Below are positions 14,606 to 22,751 of a DNA stretch of 64,000 bases, piece by piece. The position numbers were made by a program, and so were the translations under genes. The notes beneath the pieces were generated by a model, which did no database searches, was not told where the DNA came from, and saw nothing but the letters and a program-made list of their open reading frames with translations. Source of the stretch: Chloroflexota bacterium (lineage in GTDB: Bacteria > Chloroflexota > Anaerolineae > B4-G1 > SLSP01); contig JAIOAX010000008.1 of assembly GCA_019873645.1 (NCBI GenBank), forward strand, positions 62,001 to 126,000. Reading direction: 5' to 3'. The stretch's first letter is position 1. Each line of letters begins with the position of its first letter.

Positions 14606-17496
14606 ATCTCTTGATGGTATTGGGGGTGTTGTTCCTCTACCGCCGCCTGGTTGCCGGATGGGGGTTAGCCGGCGGCGATTTACAGACGTATTTCTTCCCC
14701 TACTGGACTGCTGCCGCGCGCGCATTGCAGGCCGGGCAATTGCCGCTGTGGAATCCTTACCTTTTCGTCGGCGCGCCGTTACTGGCGAATTCCCAGGCCG
14801 GCGTATTTTATCCGCTCAACTGGCCGCTGTGGTTACTTGCCGGGCCCTCATTGGAAGGGATGGCGCGCACCCTGCATTGGAGCGTCCTGTTGCACCTGGG
14901 TTTGGCAGCGGTGAACGTCGCCATCCTGGCACGGCGTCTGGGCTTGTCCCCGTGGAGCGCCGCGCTCGGCGGTTTGCTCTACGCCGGGAGCGGCTACCTG
15001 GGCGTCCACGTGGAGCACCTCAATCAACTGCAAGGACTGGCGTGGTTGCCGCTGGTGTTTTTGCCGGGAAATCCAGAATCAAGAATCGCGAATCAAGAAT
15101 CCAAAATCCAAAATCAAAAATCAAAAATCGGCAATGGTCCCGCGCCGGTAAGCGTGGCAGCCCTGGCGTTGATTATCCTGGCAGGCCATACCCAAATGGC
15201 GTTCATTGCAGCGGTGGGACTGGGGGCGTGGATTGTGGGACGCGAATGGCGAGTTAGCCGTCAGCCGCCAGCGATCAGCCGTCAGCGATCAGCCGTCAGC
15301 GGTCAGCGATCAGCCGTCAGCCGTCAGCCGTCAGCCATCAGCGATCAGCGATCAGCCGTCAGCCGTCAGCCGTCAGCCATCAGCGATCAGCGATCAGCCG
15401 TCAGCGATCAGCCGTCAACCTTTTCCTCCTTCCCCCGTCTACTGTCTACCGTCTACCGTCTACTCTTTTCCCGTCTACTGTCTACCGTCTACCGTCTACT
15501 CTTTTCCCGTCTGCTGCCCTTTGCCCTGGCCGGGTTGATTGCTGCGGTGCAGCTCCTGCCGACCTTTGAACTGGCGCGTTTCTCCCCGCGCAGTGGCGGC
15601 TTGCCATGGCGCGAAGCAGTTTCTTTCTCTGTACGGCCCTGGGAACTGCCGCGTGCGCTCCTGCCGCCGTACCTGTGGCCGCCATTGCTTCCTGAAGCCG
15701 TCGCCTACATCGGCCTGACAGGGATGGCGCTGGCAACGTGGGGCGCCTGGCGTGCGTGGCGGCAGCGTCACCATGAGGGCCGGATTTGGTTCTTTATGGG
15801 TGCACTGGGGGTGTTCCTGGCGTTAGGAGGCTACAATCCGCTGTACCTGGCTGCCGCGCGCCTGGGCGTCCCCGGTATCGCGCACTTCCGTGCGCCGGCG
15901 CGCTTTCTGGCACTGTATATACTGGCCACGGCACTGCTCGCGGGGATGGGTTTCGAGTCGCTGCTGATCACCGCAGAAGCGTACAGAAAGTCTGAAGGAA
16001 AATTCCGTGCCCTCCGTGCCTTGGCGATGCAGCTCATACCGCCGGCGTTGACCGTCCTGGTCTACGCGGAACTGCTGTGGGCCGCCGAACAGATGCCGCA
16101 TGCCGATGCCACGGCGCTGCGGGCTTACACCGACTTGCGACCGGCGACGGCGCACCTCATCGCGGCTGCGCGTGCGGATGCGGCTACAGGGCAACCGCCG
16201 GGACGCTTCCTCAGCCTTTCACCCACCCTGTTTGAGATCGGCGACAAAGCAGAGATCGAAGCCGTTTATGGTGCGCGGCTTTCCCCGGATGCCCTGTGGA
16301 GCTACGAAGTCGCCGTGAAGCAGCGCGAAGTTGTGGCGCCCAATCTCCCCTTGGCGTTCGCAGTTCCCGCCGTAGATGGCTATGACGGCGGCCTGCTCCC
16401 GCTCCGCCATTACGTTGCCTTCTCGCGCCTGTTCCTGCCCGCAGGCACATTGGACGGCCGCCTGCGCGAGAACCTGGCGACCATTCCCGAAGGCCGCTGG
16501 CTCTCGTTGCTTGGCGTGCGCTTCCTGATGACCGACAAGACGGGTGACGCCTGGGTGGCTGATGTCTTCTACGACCGGCAATTTCGGCCACACCTGGAAA
16601 CCGGTGAGTCGCTGATGCTGGCCTGGTTGCCGCCAGACTTCGCGGCCGACACGCTGGGTTGGCTGTATACCGGCGCCGGGGAAGTGGAGGTCACCACCAC
16701 CTCCGGCGCGACATTGACCCTGACCTTGCCCGCCCATACGACCGACGCAGAAGCCTATCGCCTGCCCCTGGGGATGGCGACTGCGTTGAGCAGACTCAGT
16801 GTGCGCGCGGCAGAAGGCGGATTGACATTGACCGGCGCGAGTCTCATTGATGCACGTAGCGGCGCTTTCTACCCCCTGGTGCTTTCTGAAGACTTTCGGT
16901 TAGTCCATTCCGGCGATGTGAAGATTTACGAAAACCTGCACGTGTTGCCGCGCGCGTTCCTGGTACATCAAGTGCACTGTGTCGCTACCGATGATGACGC
17001 TTTGACGCTGATGCGCGCCCCAACATTCGACCCACGCATGCAGGCTGTAGTTATCGGTTGCGATGACCTGACACCGGAAAGACCTGAGACGCCTTCAAAA
17101 ACTGCTCCAGATTCGGCAACCGTCGTGCGTTATACCGCTAACGAAATCGTGATTGACGTCACCGCGACAATGCCGGGGCTGCTGCTCCTTACCGACGCCT
17201 GGTATCCCGGCTGGCAAGTCAAAGTCCGGCCCCGCGACGCCGGCAAGGCTGCTTCATCTGTGGGGCAAGAGAGCCTGCGAACCGACGTCCTCTTTCGCGG
17301 CGTGCCGGTTGAGCCGGGCATGTGGCGCCTCACTTTCACCTACCGCGCGCCGTGGGTATATGTCGGCACTCTTTTGAGCCTTTGGGGAAGTATAGCGTTA
17401 GTAAGGTACACAAGTTACAGATTGCCATTGCGCGATTGTTCGAAAAAGGATATAATCAAGGCATCATCATTCACCATTAAACCCAGAATAAGCTGA
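14470..17496 (+). CDS. YfhO-like polytopic membrane protein with in-frame simple-repeat insertions
   Basis: The 1008-aa protein has the YfhO layout: a membrane N-terminal half with GGDLQTYFFPYW, QLPLWNPYLFVGAPLLANSQ (residues about 67-100) and about ten to twelve membrane helices, then a large outer C-terminal part (GYDGGLLPLRHY, VVRYTANEIVIDVTATMPG, LLLTDAWYPGWQVKV). Family members are linked to glycosylation of envelope polymers. The first 40 residues are encoded by simple repeats, and the true start may be nearer Met49. Two further in-frame repeat stretches, at residues about 200-220 and 262-348, interrupt the membrane part: an Arg/Gln/Ser-rich heptapeptide repeat encoded by 23 heptanucleotides and a twice-repeated RLLSTVYRLLFS. 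All are open and keep frame, so the product may be intact but elongated. Confidence 0.75.
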   Translation: MASYELRITNYEWQMANSEQPLTHNPYPPPHNPQPVSPNPLTYLPYLLMVLGVLFLYRRLVAGWGLAGGDLQTYFFPYWTAAARALQAGQLPLWNPYLFVGAPLLANSQAGVFYPLNWPLWLLAGPSLEGMARTLHWSVLLHLGLAAVNVAILARRLGLSPWSAALGGLLYAGSGYLGVHVEHLNQLQGLAWLPLVFLPGNPESRIANQESKIQNQKSKIGNGPAPVSVAALALIILAGHTQMAFIAAVGLGAWIVGREWRVSRQPPAISRQRSAVSGQRSAVSRQPSAISDQRSAVSRQPSAISDQRSAVSDQPSTFSSFPRLLSTVYRLLFSRLLSTVYRLLFSRLLPFALAGLIAAVQLLPTFELARFSPRSGGLPWREAVSFSVRPWELPRALLPPYLWPPLLPEAVAYIGLTGMALATWGAWRAWRQRHHEGRIWFFMGALGVFLALGGYNPLYLAAARLGVPGIAHFRAPARFLALYILATALLAGMGFESLLITAEAYRKSEGKFRALRALAMQLIPPALTVLVYAELLWAAEQMPHADATALRAYTDLRPATAHLIAAARADAATGQPPGRFLSLSPTLFEIGDKAEIEAVYGARLSPDALWSYEVAVKQREVVAPNLPLAFAVPAVDGYDGGLLPLRHYVAFSRLFLPAGTLDGRLRENLATIPEGRWLSLLGVRFLMTDKTGDAWVADVFYDRQFRPHLETGESLMLAWLPPDFAADTLGWLYTGAGEVEVTTTSGATLTLTLPAHTTDAEAYRLPLGMATALSRLSVRAAEGGLTLTGASLIDARSGAFYPLVLSEDFRLVHSGDVKIYENLHVLPRAFLVHQVHCVATDDDALTLMRAPTFDPRMQAVVIGCDDLTPERPETPSKTAPDSATVVRYTANEIVIDVTATMPGLLLLTDAWYPGWQVKVRPRDAGKAASSVGQESLRTDVLFRGVPVEPGMWRLTFTYRAPWVYVGTLLSLWGSIALVRYTSYRLPLRDCSKKDIIKASSFTIKPRIS
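15069..15130. repeat. In-frame tandem repeat, unit AATCAAGA/AATCCAAA
   Basis: About eight degenerate copies of AATCNAA(G/A)-type units inside the YfhO-like gene, translated as Asn/Gln/Ser/Lys-rich sequence (SRIANQESKIQNQKSKIGN). Confidence 0.8.
15255..15415. repeat. In-frame array of 23 heptanucleotides, unit CAGCCGT/CAGCGAT
   Basis: Exactly 23 seven-base units (TAGCCGT, CAGCCGC, CAGCGAT, CAGCCGT and so on) run without interruption inside the YfhO-like gene. Three units make 21 nt, so they encode a seven-residue peptide repeat (RQPSAVS / DQRSAVS). Several higher-order blocks (CCGT, CCGT, CCGT, CCAT, CGAT, CGAT endings) are repeated. Confidence 0.9.
15435..15516. repeat. In-frame 36-nt tandem repeat built of GTCTACC heptamers
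   Basis: Two perfect 36-nt units (15435-15470, 15471-15506) and the start of a third, each made of GTCTACT/GTCTACC heptamers plus CTTTTC. Translated, they give RLLSTVYRLLFS twice, just before a membrane helix. A related GTCTACCGTCT lies upstream of the TPR gene at 12925-12935. Confidence 0.9.
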
Positions 17497-17584
17497 GCCG
17501 AAAGGGAGATCATCAAGCACGCTATACGTTTTTCAAACATTAACCAAACGTTTATCATATAGCTGTGTTCCCCACCCCCTTTCG

Positions 17585-17593
17585 TGCTATAAT
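17585..17593 (+). promoter_or_regulatory. Extended -10 promoter (TGCTATAAT) of the signalling gene run
   Basis: TGC followed by TATAAT (17588-17593) forms a consensus extended -10, 21 bases before the ATG of the first receiver gene at 17615. A convincing -35 is not seen, as expected for an extended -10 promoter. It is the best promoter candidate for the overlapping receiver-receiver-kinase genes. Confidence 0.55.
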
Positions 17594-17614
17594 GACAACA
17601 AACTAGAGGTGGAT

Positions 17615-18001
17615 ATGGGTGCAAAAATTTTATATATTGAAGACAATCCCGGAAACCGTATGTTGGTGCGGCGGATTCTCCTGGTTGAAGACTACGAAGT
17701 GCTCGAGGCAGAAGATGGCCCTACCGGCATCGAGATGGCGCTGCGAGAAAAACCCGATCTGATTTTGATGGATATGAATCTTCCCGACCTGGATGGATAC
17801 GAGCTGACCCGACGTATGCGTGCCATTCCCGAGTTGAGCGGTATCCCGATTATCGCCATGACAGCAAATGTCATGCAGGGAGACCGTGAAAAGACGCTGG
17901 CTGCCGGATGTAACGGCTACATTCCCAAACCGATTGATGTAGATGAGTTGCCACATCAAATCGCACGGTTTCTCAAGGCCAGTGGCTACAAAGGTGATTG
18001 A
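17615..18001 (+). CDS. Stand-alone response regulator receiver (REC) protein
   Basis: The 128-aa protein is a single REC domain with all key residues: acidic pair Glu9/Asp10 (YIEDN), phospho-acceptor Asp53 (LMDMNLP), Thr83 (AMTAN) and Lys105 (PKPI). It has no output domain and so acts like DivK, Spo0F or CheY, by binding a partner when phosphorylated. The start ATG 17615 has AGAGGT at 17605-17610; a GTG at 17609 is less likely. The stop overlaps the start of the second receiver gene (TTGA), and the histidine kinase follows, so all three are likely one operon and one phosphorelay. Confidence 0.88.
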   Translation: MGAKILYIEDNPGNRMLVRRILLVEDYEVLEAEDGPTGIEMALREKPDLILMDMNLPDLDGYELTRRMRAIPELSGIPIIAMTANVMQGDREKTLAAGCNGYIPKPIDVDELPHQIARFLKASGYKGD

Positions 18002-18447
18002 GCGTTTCAGATTCCGAGAAGTCAACGATGAAATGGAAACCGATCGTTCCATCCGAGGCCGTCATTTTAATTGTTGAGGACAACCTCAACAATTTTATCC
18101 TGATGACCCGCCTGTTAGCCTTTTTGGGGATCAAAAAATGTGAGTGGAAGGCTTCGGGTTGGAAGGTACTTGAGTTTGCGGAGACGCTGGGGAGCGTTGA
18201 TGTGATCTTGATGGACATCGCGCTGCCGGATGCCGATGGCTATCAATCCCTGGCCTCTTTGCGCTCCCATCCGCGTTTCCAAGACGTGCCGATCATTGCC
18301 GTGACGGCCGACATATCTGCAGAAAACATGGCCCGTGCGCGCGAGGCGGGCTTTAACGGTTTTATCGGCAAACCGCTGGACCCGGATCGTTTTCCAGAAC
18401 AGGTGCGGCGCATTTTAGCCGGTGAGGAGGTATGGGAACGGGAGTAG
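17998..18447 (+). CDS. Second stand-alone REC protein
   Basis: This 149-aa receiver starts at TTG 17998, overlapping the previous stop by four bases; an ATG at 18028 is a less coupled alternative and would still keep the domain. Key residues are present: Glu27/Asp28 (IVEDN), Asp73 (LMDIALP), Thr103 (AVTAD), Lys125 (IGKPL). The segment between the first helix and the second strand (LLAFLGIKKCEWKASGWKVL) differs from ordinary receivers in having two Trp residues where a short strand is expected, so its binding surface may be special. The kinase gene begins inside its 3' end (16-base overlap). Confidence 0.85.
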   Translation: MSVSDSEKSTMKWKPIVPSEAVILIVEDNLNNFILMTRLLAFLGIKKCEWKASGWKVLEFAETLGSVDVILMDIALPDADGYQSLASLRSHPRFQDVPIIAVTADISAENMARAREAGFNGFIGKPLDPDRFPEQVRRILAGEEVWERE

Positions 18448-20846
18448 TCGCAAGTCGTGAGACTCCCCGCAGGCTGCGCTCAATTCCGACGACTGGGATG
18501 CGTGGCGGACTGGGACGAACCCTGTTGACTGCCTTTTTGATTTTGACGATTCTCCCGCTCGCTCTGATCGGAGGATACGCCGCACAAAACAACCGTCGTA
18601 ATCTTCAACAAGAAGTCAAAAGCAAATTACAGGCAGTTGCCACCTTAAAAGGCGAAGAACTCCAACAGTGGTTTGAGCATAGCCGTCAGGTGCTGTTGAC
18701 GCCGATTTCCTGGACGCCTGACGCTCCGGCCGGTCAGCGCGAGGTCTGGTGGGAAAGCATCCGTAAGCAGGAACCCGATTTGATGGGGGCAACGCGCTTT
18801 GACCAGAACGGGCAGACCCTTTGGACGCTGGGCGCATGTCACAGCGTCGCCCAGGTTGCCGACTCACCTGATTCGGTGACAGAGCAGAGCTTATCGGCTG
18901 CCATCTCTGAGCGCAAGGCCTCTCTCCCCCCCGGCCAGTTTGTCCTGTTAGGTGATGCCGATGCCTGGTTGCTGGTCTACGCTGCTCAGGAGCATACCAC
19001 GGTTTTCTGCCTGCGTGAGTCGGCTTTGAGCCGCATCATTCAATATGACGCCCTGCTGGATAAAGCGCTGATCGGTGAGACGGGGAAAGTCTACCTGGTG
19101 TCTCAAGGACGCATCTGGCCGGGCGGCGTGGAGGCCACCAGCATCAAAGCCACAGGCACGCTGCCGCGCCTTGTCGGGAATGGTGTGTACGTGAACCATC
19201 TGAACGTTCCCGTCATCGGCGCGTACTACCACCTGAACGAGTTTGACGTCGGCGTGCTGGTGGAACAGGCGCAATCCGAGACGTTGGAATCCACCGAGCG
19301 CATTGCCGCCACCTTAATCGCGTTAGTGCTGGCGGTGGCGCTGGCGACGACCGCTATCGCGGCCATTGTGATCCGTCAGATCACCCGTCCCGTCATCCGG
19401 CTCACCGAATCCGCTGTGGCGATGGCCGAAGGCGACCTGGCCCAACACCTTGAAGTCACCTCGCGTGATGAAATCGGCATCCTGACGTTCGTTTTCAACG
19501 AGATGGCCGCCGACCTCAAATCGCTGTACGAGGACCTGGAGGCCAAAGTGGCCGAACGCACACAGCGTTTACAACAGGCCAACTACCTGATTCAGCGCCG
19601 CGCCCTGCATCTCCAGGCCAGTCAGGAGGTGGCGCAGGCCATCACCTCGGTGCGCGACCCGGCCCTGTTGCTCAACCAGGTTGCGGATCTGATTCGTGAG
19701 TGTTTTGTGTATGCTTCGGTGGCAATCTATATTGTGGAACCCGGTGGAGGAGAAATACGTTTGCGCGCCCATAGTCCCGCTACCCGCCCGGATACTGTTG
19801 TAGATATTATTGACCAGGGGGCGTGGCCCGGTTATGTGTACGCCGGCGACGGCTCGATCATCGAACGCGCCGCCCGCAAGCGCGCGGCCCTTGTTGAGCA
19901 TCAACAAACGGATGAAACGGTGGAGTGGTACCGGCGCACCCTGAGTCGAGCGGCGATTCCTCTACGGATGGAAGAGCGCGTGCTGGGGGTGTTGGGCGTG
20001 TTGAGCACCGAACATGAAGGCATTCAGGAGGACGAACTCGAAGTTCTGGAACTGCTGGCCGGGCAGGTGACGGTGGCGCTGGAAAATGCCAGAGCCTACG
20101 AGCGGGAGCGTCTGGCGGCCCAACGTCTGGAAGAAGCCGAGGCTTTCAAAGGACGCTTCCTGGCGAACATGTCCCACGAATTGCGCGAACCTCTGAATAC
20201 AATCATCGGTTTCTCCCGTCTGATGATCAAGGGCATTGACGGCCCGCTGACGCCTCAACAAGCCCAAGACATGCAACGCATCTACGACGATGCCCAACGA
20301 CTCTTGTTTTTGATCAACGACATCCTGGCAATTTCGCAAATTCAGGCCGGTATGATGGAGCTGCGATTGCAACCGGTGCATCTACAAGACCTGGTAGATG
20401 CCGTAATGCCTACGGTCAGTGCTCTGGTGCGCGGCAAAGACATCGAACTGCTCCAGGAAATCCCGGCAGATCTGCCGGCGCTGAACGCCGATCCGATACG
20501 CTTACGGCAGGTGCTCTTGCACCTCTTCAACAATGCGGCGAAATTTACCGAGCGCGGGCAGATCACCCTGCGCGCCTGGCATAACGAAAATCAAGTCTAT
20601 GTGAGTGTAAGTGATACCGGGGTGGGCATCCCCCCCGAAGATTTCGAGCGGCTTTTTATGCGCTTCGAGAAAGGCGCAGATAAAGAAGGCCGTTGGCAGA
20701 GCGGCATTGGGTTAGGTCTAGCGTTGAGCAAGGAGTTTGTGGAGATGCACGGAGGACAGATTTGGGCCACCAGTGAGGTCAACAAAGGCAGCACCTTCAC
20801 ATTCTCTTTGCCGTGCTATGCTGCTGACGGCGAGGGGAGGAAATGA
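18432..20846 (+). CDS. Membrane sensor histidine kinase (CACHE-like, HAMP, GAF, HisKA, HATPase)
   Basis: The 804-aa protein has an N-terminal membrane helix (about 30-47), an outer CACHE-like domain (about 55-285), a second helix (about 292-314), HAMP (about 315-370), coiled coil, GAF (about 395-555), HisKA with His582 in MSHELREPLN, and HATPase with N-box LFNNAAKFT near 698-706, DTGVGI near 728 and GIGLGLALS near 758. It is the only complete enzyme in the whole sensor run. The kinase is hybrid-free, so it would pass phosphate to the two receivers encoded upstream. GAGGAGG lies immediately before ATG 18432, unusually close; the next Met is 18498. The Arg in HELREPLN replaces the more usual Lys/Arg-Thr/Asn context but the His is intact. 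Confidence 0.9.
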   Translation: MGTGVVASRETPRRLRSIPTTGMRGGLGRTLLTAFLILTILPLALIGGYAAQNNRRNLQQEVKSKLQAVATLKGEELQQWFEHSRQVLLTPISWTPDAPAGQREVWWESIRKQEPDLMGATRFDQNGQTLWTLGACHSVAQVADSPDSVTEQSLSAAISERKASLPPGQFVLLGDADAWLLVYAAQEHTTVFCLRESALSRIIQYDALLDKALIGETGKVYLVSQGRIWPGGVEATSIKATGTLPRLVGNGVYVNHLNVPVIGAYYHLNEFDVGVLVEQAQSETLESTERIAATLIALVLAVALATTAIAAIVIRQITRPVIRLTESAVAMAEGDLAQHLEVTSRDEIGILTFVFNEMAADLKSLYEDLEAKVAERTQRLQQANYLIQRRALHLQASQEVAQAITSVRDPALLLNQVADLIRECFVYASVAIYIVEPGGGEIRLRAHSPATRPDTVVDIIDQGAWPGYVYAGDGSIIERAARKRAALVEHQQTDETVEWYRRTLSRAAIPLRMEERVLGVLGVLSTEHEGIQEDELEVLELLAGQVTVALENARAYERERLAAQRLEEAEAFKGRFLANMSHELREPLNTIIGFSRLMIKGIDGPLTPQQAQDMQRIYDDAQRLLFLINDILAISQIQAGMMELRLQPVHLQDLVDAVMPTVSALVRGKDIELLQEIPADLPALNADPIRLRQVLLHLFNNAAKFTERGQITLRAWHNENQVYVSVSDTGVGIPPEDFERLFMRFEKGADKEGRWQSGIGLGLALSKEFVEMHGGQIWATSEVNKGSTFTFSLPCYAADGEGRK

Positions 20847-22747
20847 TGAATCGGGAGGACATCGCCATCCAGGAAGCTCCTGAAATGTTGGAAAAGTTGT
20901 TGCCGTGGCGACAACAACTCTTTGAGCGTATTTTGCGCGTCATTGTGTTGGTTGCACTGCCAATGCTGGTGGCCGGTGTATATTATGTCTACCTCACCCG
21001 TGAATTCGTGTTGATGGCGGTGGCGATTGTCGGTTATCTGACTGTGGTGCTGGCTGCCTTTGCGCCGCGTATCCCTTACACATTGCGGGTCTGGGTGTTG
21101 CTCATCGCTTTGCTGGTGCTGGGCACAGGAGACCTGCTGACTTACGGTTGGGGCGAAGACGGGCGGATTTATCTGTTGACGGCTACCCTTTTGGCGACGA
21201 TCTTTCTGGGAGGCCGGCAAAGCCTCGCCGTCTTCATGGCTTCCACCCTCATTTTGATTACTTTCGTTGTACTGGTCAGTTTCCGCCTGATTGAGATTGC
21301 CCAGCATCCCGGTGCCATCTACACTCCTAGCTTATTGATTAGCGGGCTGGTCGTCTACCTCGTCTGTGCCACGGCACTCTACCTGGCCTTTGCCACCTTG
21401 TTCCCACGTATTTTTGCCAGCCTGCAACGTAGTGCGCAAATCTCGCAAGACCTGGAGGCACGTCAAGCGGCCCTCGCCGAGCGGATGCGCGCGTTACAGG
21501 AGTCTAACCTGAGCATCCAGCACCGCGCCATGTACCTGGAGGCAACCGCGCGGGTGATGCAGGCGTTGCTCTCGGTCTTCGATGTTGAAGCCTTGCTGGA
21601 TCAAGCCGTGCAGTTGATCAGCCGCCATTTTGAAGCCGCCTACGTCGCGATTTATACGCCGGACGAAACCGGCGCCTGGCTGGTCTTACGGGCAGCCTCC
21701 TCGAGCGCCGGGCGTCGCCTGGTGCCGCAGGGGTATCGTCTCAAACGCGACGCTCAGAGTGTACTTGCCCGGGTGGCAGAGGCACGCCGTCCACATATTG
21801 CCAGGCCGACCAGTGACCTGCCGATAGACAGAGAACACTTTACCACCAACCCCGATGCAACGCCAGCGCGCGCGGCAGCCATTTTGCCCTTGCAGCTCTC
21901 TGGTGAACTGTTGGGGGTGCTGGATATTCACACGGCCGAGATCGAGTTCGATCAGGACGACCTGCACATCTTCGAGGGCCTGGCCTGGCAACTGGCCGTC
22001 GCCCTGGACAACGCCCGGCGTCTGAGCGCCGCGGGTTCGATTCTGGAGACGGCTAACCCCTTCTATCGCCTGGCGGGACAACTGGGCGTCGCGCACACCG
22101 CAACGGATGTTTACGCCGCCTTATTAGATATTGTGCAGGGCTTCAATCCCACGCAGACTTACGTGGTGCAGGCCGCCCAGGAAACCGATGCCCGGCATCT
22201 GATCGCCGACCGGCGCGGCAACCAGCTCAATATCCAATATGTTGACCGTGAAACGGAGGACTTCGGAATTGTTTTGGAAGTCGGCGCAGCGCTACAATCC
22301 CCACTGCTGATAGCTGATGTGACAACGGCCGCGGCGTTGCCGCTCCCCCGCTTCCGTGATTTTGTCGTCTACCTTGTGGAGCGCGCCGCTCAGCGTAGCG
22401 TCGCACTGGTCCCCTTCCGTATGCAAGGCCGGTTCTTGGGCTTGTTGATGGTCACCTATAGCACCGCGCATCAGTTCACCCCTCTAGAAACGCAACTTTA
22501 TCGCATCATCGGCGACCTGGTGAGCGTGACCCTGGAGCGCATCGCGGTGGTTCAAGAAGCGCAACGCCAATTGGAACACGAACGCTGGCTGCGGGAGTTC
22601 GGTGAGCGCGTCACCCGTACCCCTGACCTGGAGACCATGTTGGCGCAGGCCGCACAGGCTCTGCAAGATATTGCCCGGGCGGATGGCGTGCGCGCTATGC
22701 TGACAATGCCGGCGCCTGCTGATGAACAATCAACCCTAAAGGTCTGA
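20843..22747 (+). CDS. Six-helix membrane sensor with two GAF domains and truncated GAF tail, no output domain
   Basis: This 634-aa protein has six hydrophobic helices (about 30-190) of a MASE-like membrane domain that I cannot name, a coiled coil (about 190-235), GAF1 (about 235-395, ending LEGLAWQLAVALDNARRL-like), a full second GAF (about 405-580) and a tail (about 585-625: HERWLREFGERVTRTPDLET and onward) that is only the first helices and strand of a GAF. No kinase or other enzyme domain follows. ATG 20843/20846 overlaps the kinase stop, with GGGGAGG just upstream, so it is coupled to the histidine kinase and is the first of sixteen such sensors. Unlike most later members it lacks the Trp module. 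Confidence 0.82.
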   Translation: MMNREDIAIQEAPEMLEKLLPWRQQLFERILRVIVLVALPMLVAGVYYVYLTREFVLMAVAIVGYLTVVLAAFAPRIPYTLRVWVLLIALLVLGTGDLLTYGWGEDGRIYLLTATLLATIFLGGRQSLAVFMASTLILITFVVLVSFRLIEIAQHPGAIYTPSLLISGLVVYLVCATALYLAFATLFPRIFASLQRSAQISQDLEARQAALAERMRALQESNLSIQHRAMYLEATARVMQALLSVFDVEALLDQAVQLISRHFEAAYVAIYTPDETGAWLVLRAASSSAGRRLVPQGYRLKRDAQSVLARVAEARRPHIARPTSDLPIDREHFTTNPDATPARAAAILPLQLSGELLGVLDIHTAEIEFDQDDLHIFEGLAWQLAVALDNARRLSAAGSILETANPFYRLAGQLGVAHTATDVYAALLDIVQGFNPTQTYVVQAAQETDARHLIADRRGNQLNIQYVDRETEDFGIVLEVGAALQSPLLIADVTTAAALPLPRFRDFVVYLVERAAQRSVALVPFRMQGRFLGLLMVTYSTAHQFTPLETQLYRIIGDLVSVTLERIAVVQEAQRQLEHERWLREFGERVTRTPDLETMLAQAAQALQDIARADGVRAMLTMPAPADEQSTLKV

Positions 22748-22751
22748 CACC

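Noticed and set aside
15066..15530. Splitting the YfhO-like gene into two genes at the repeat insertions
   Set aside because: The frame stays open through all three repeats and both halves fit one YfhO-like protein, so one elongated gene is the simpler reading.
17998..20846. Frameshift that would join the second receiver and the kinase into one hybrid kinase
   Set aside because: The receiver has its own stop and the kinase its own start with a ribosome site; the 16-base overlap is normal for coupled genes.
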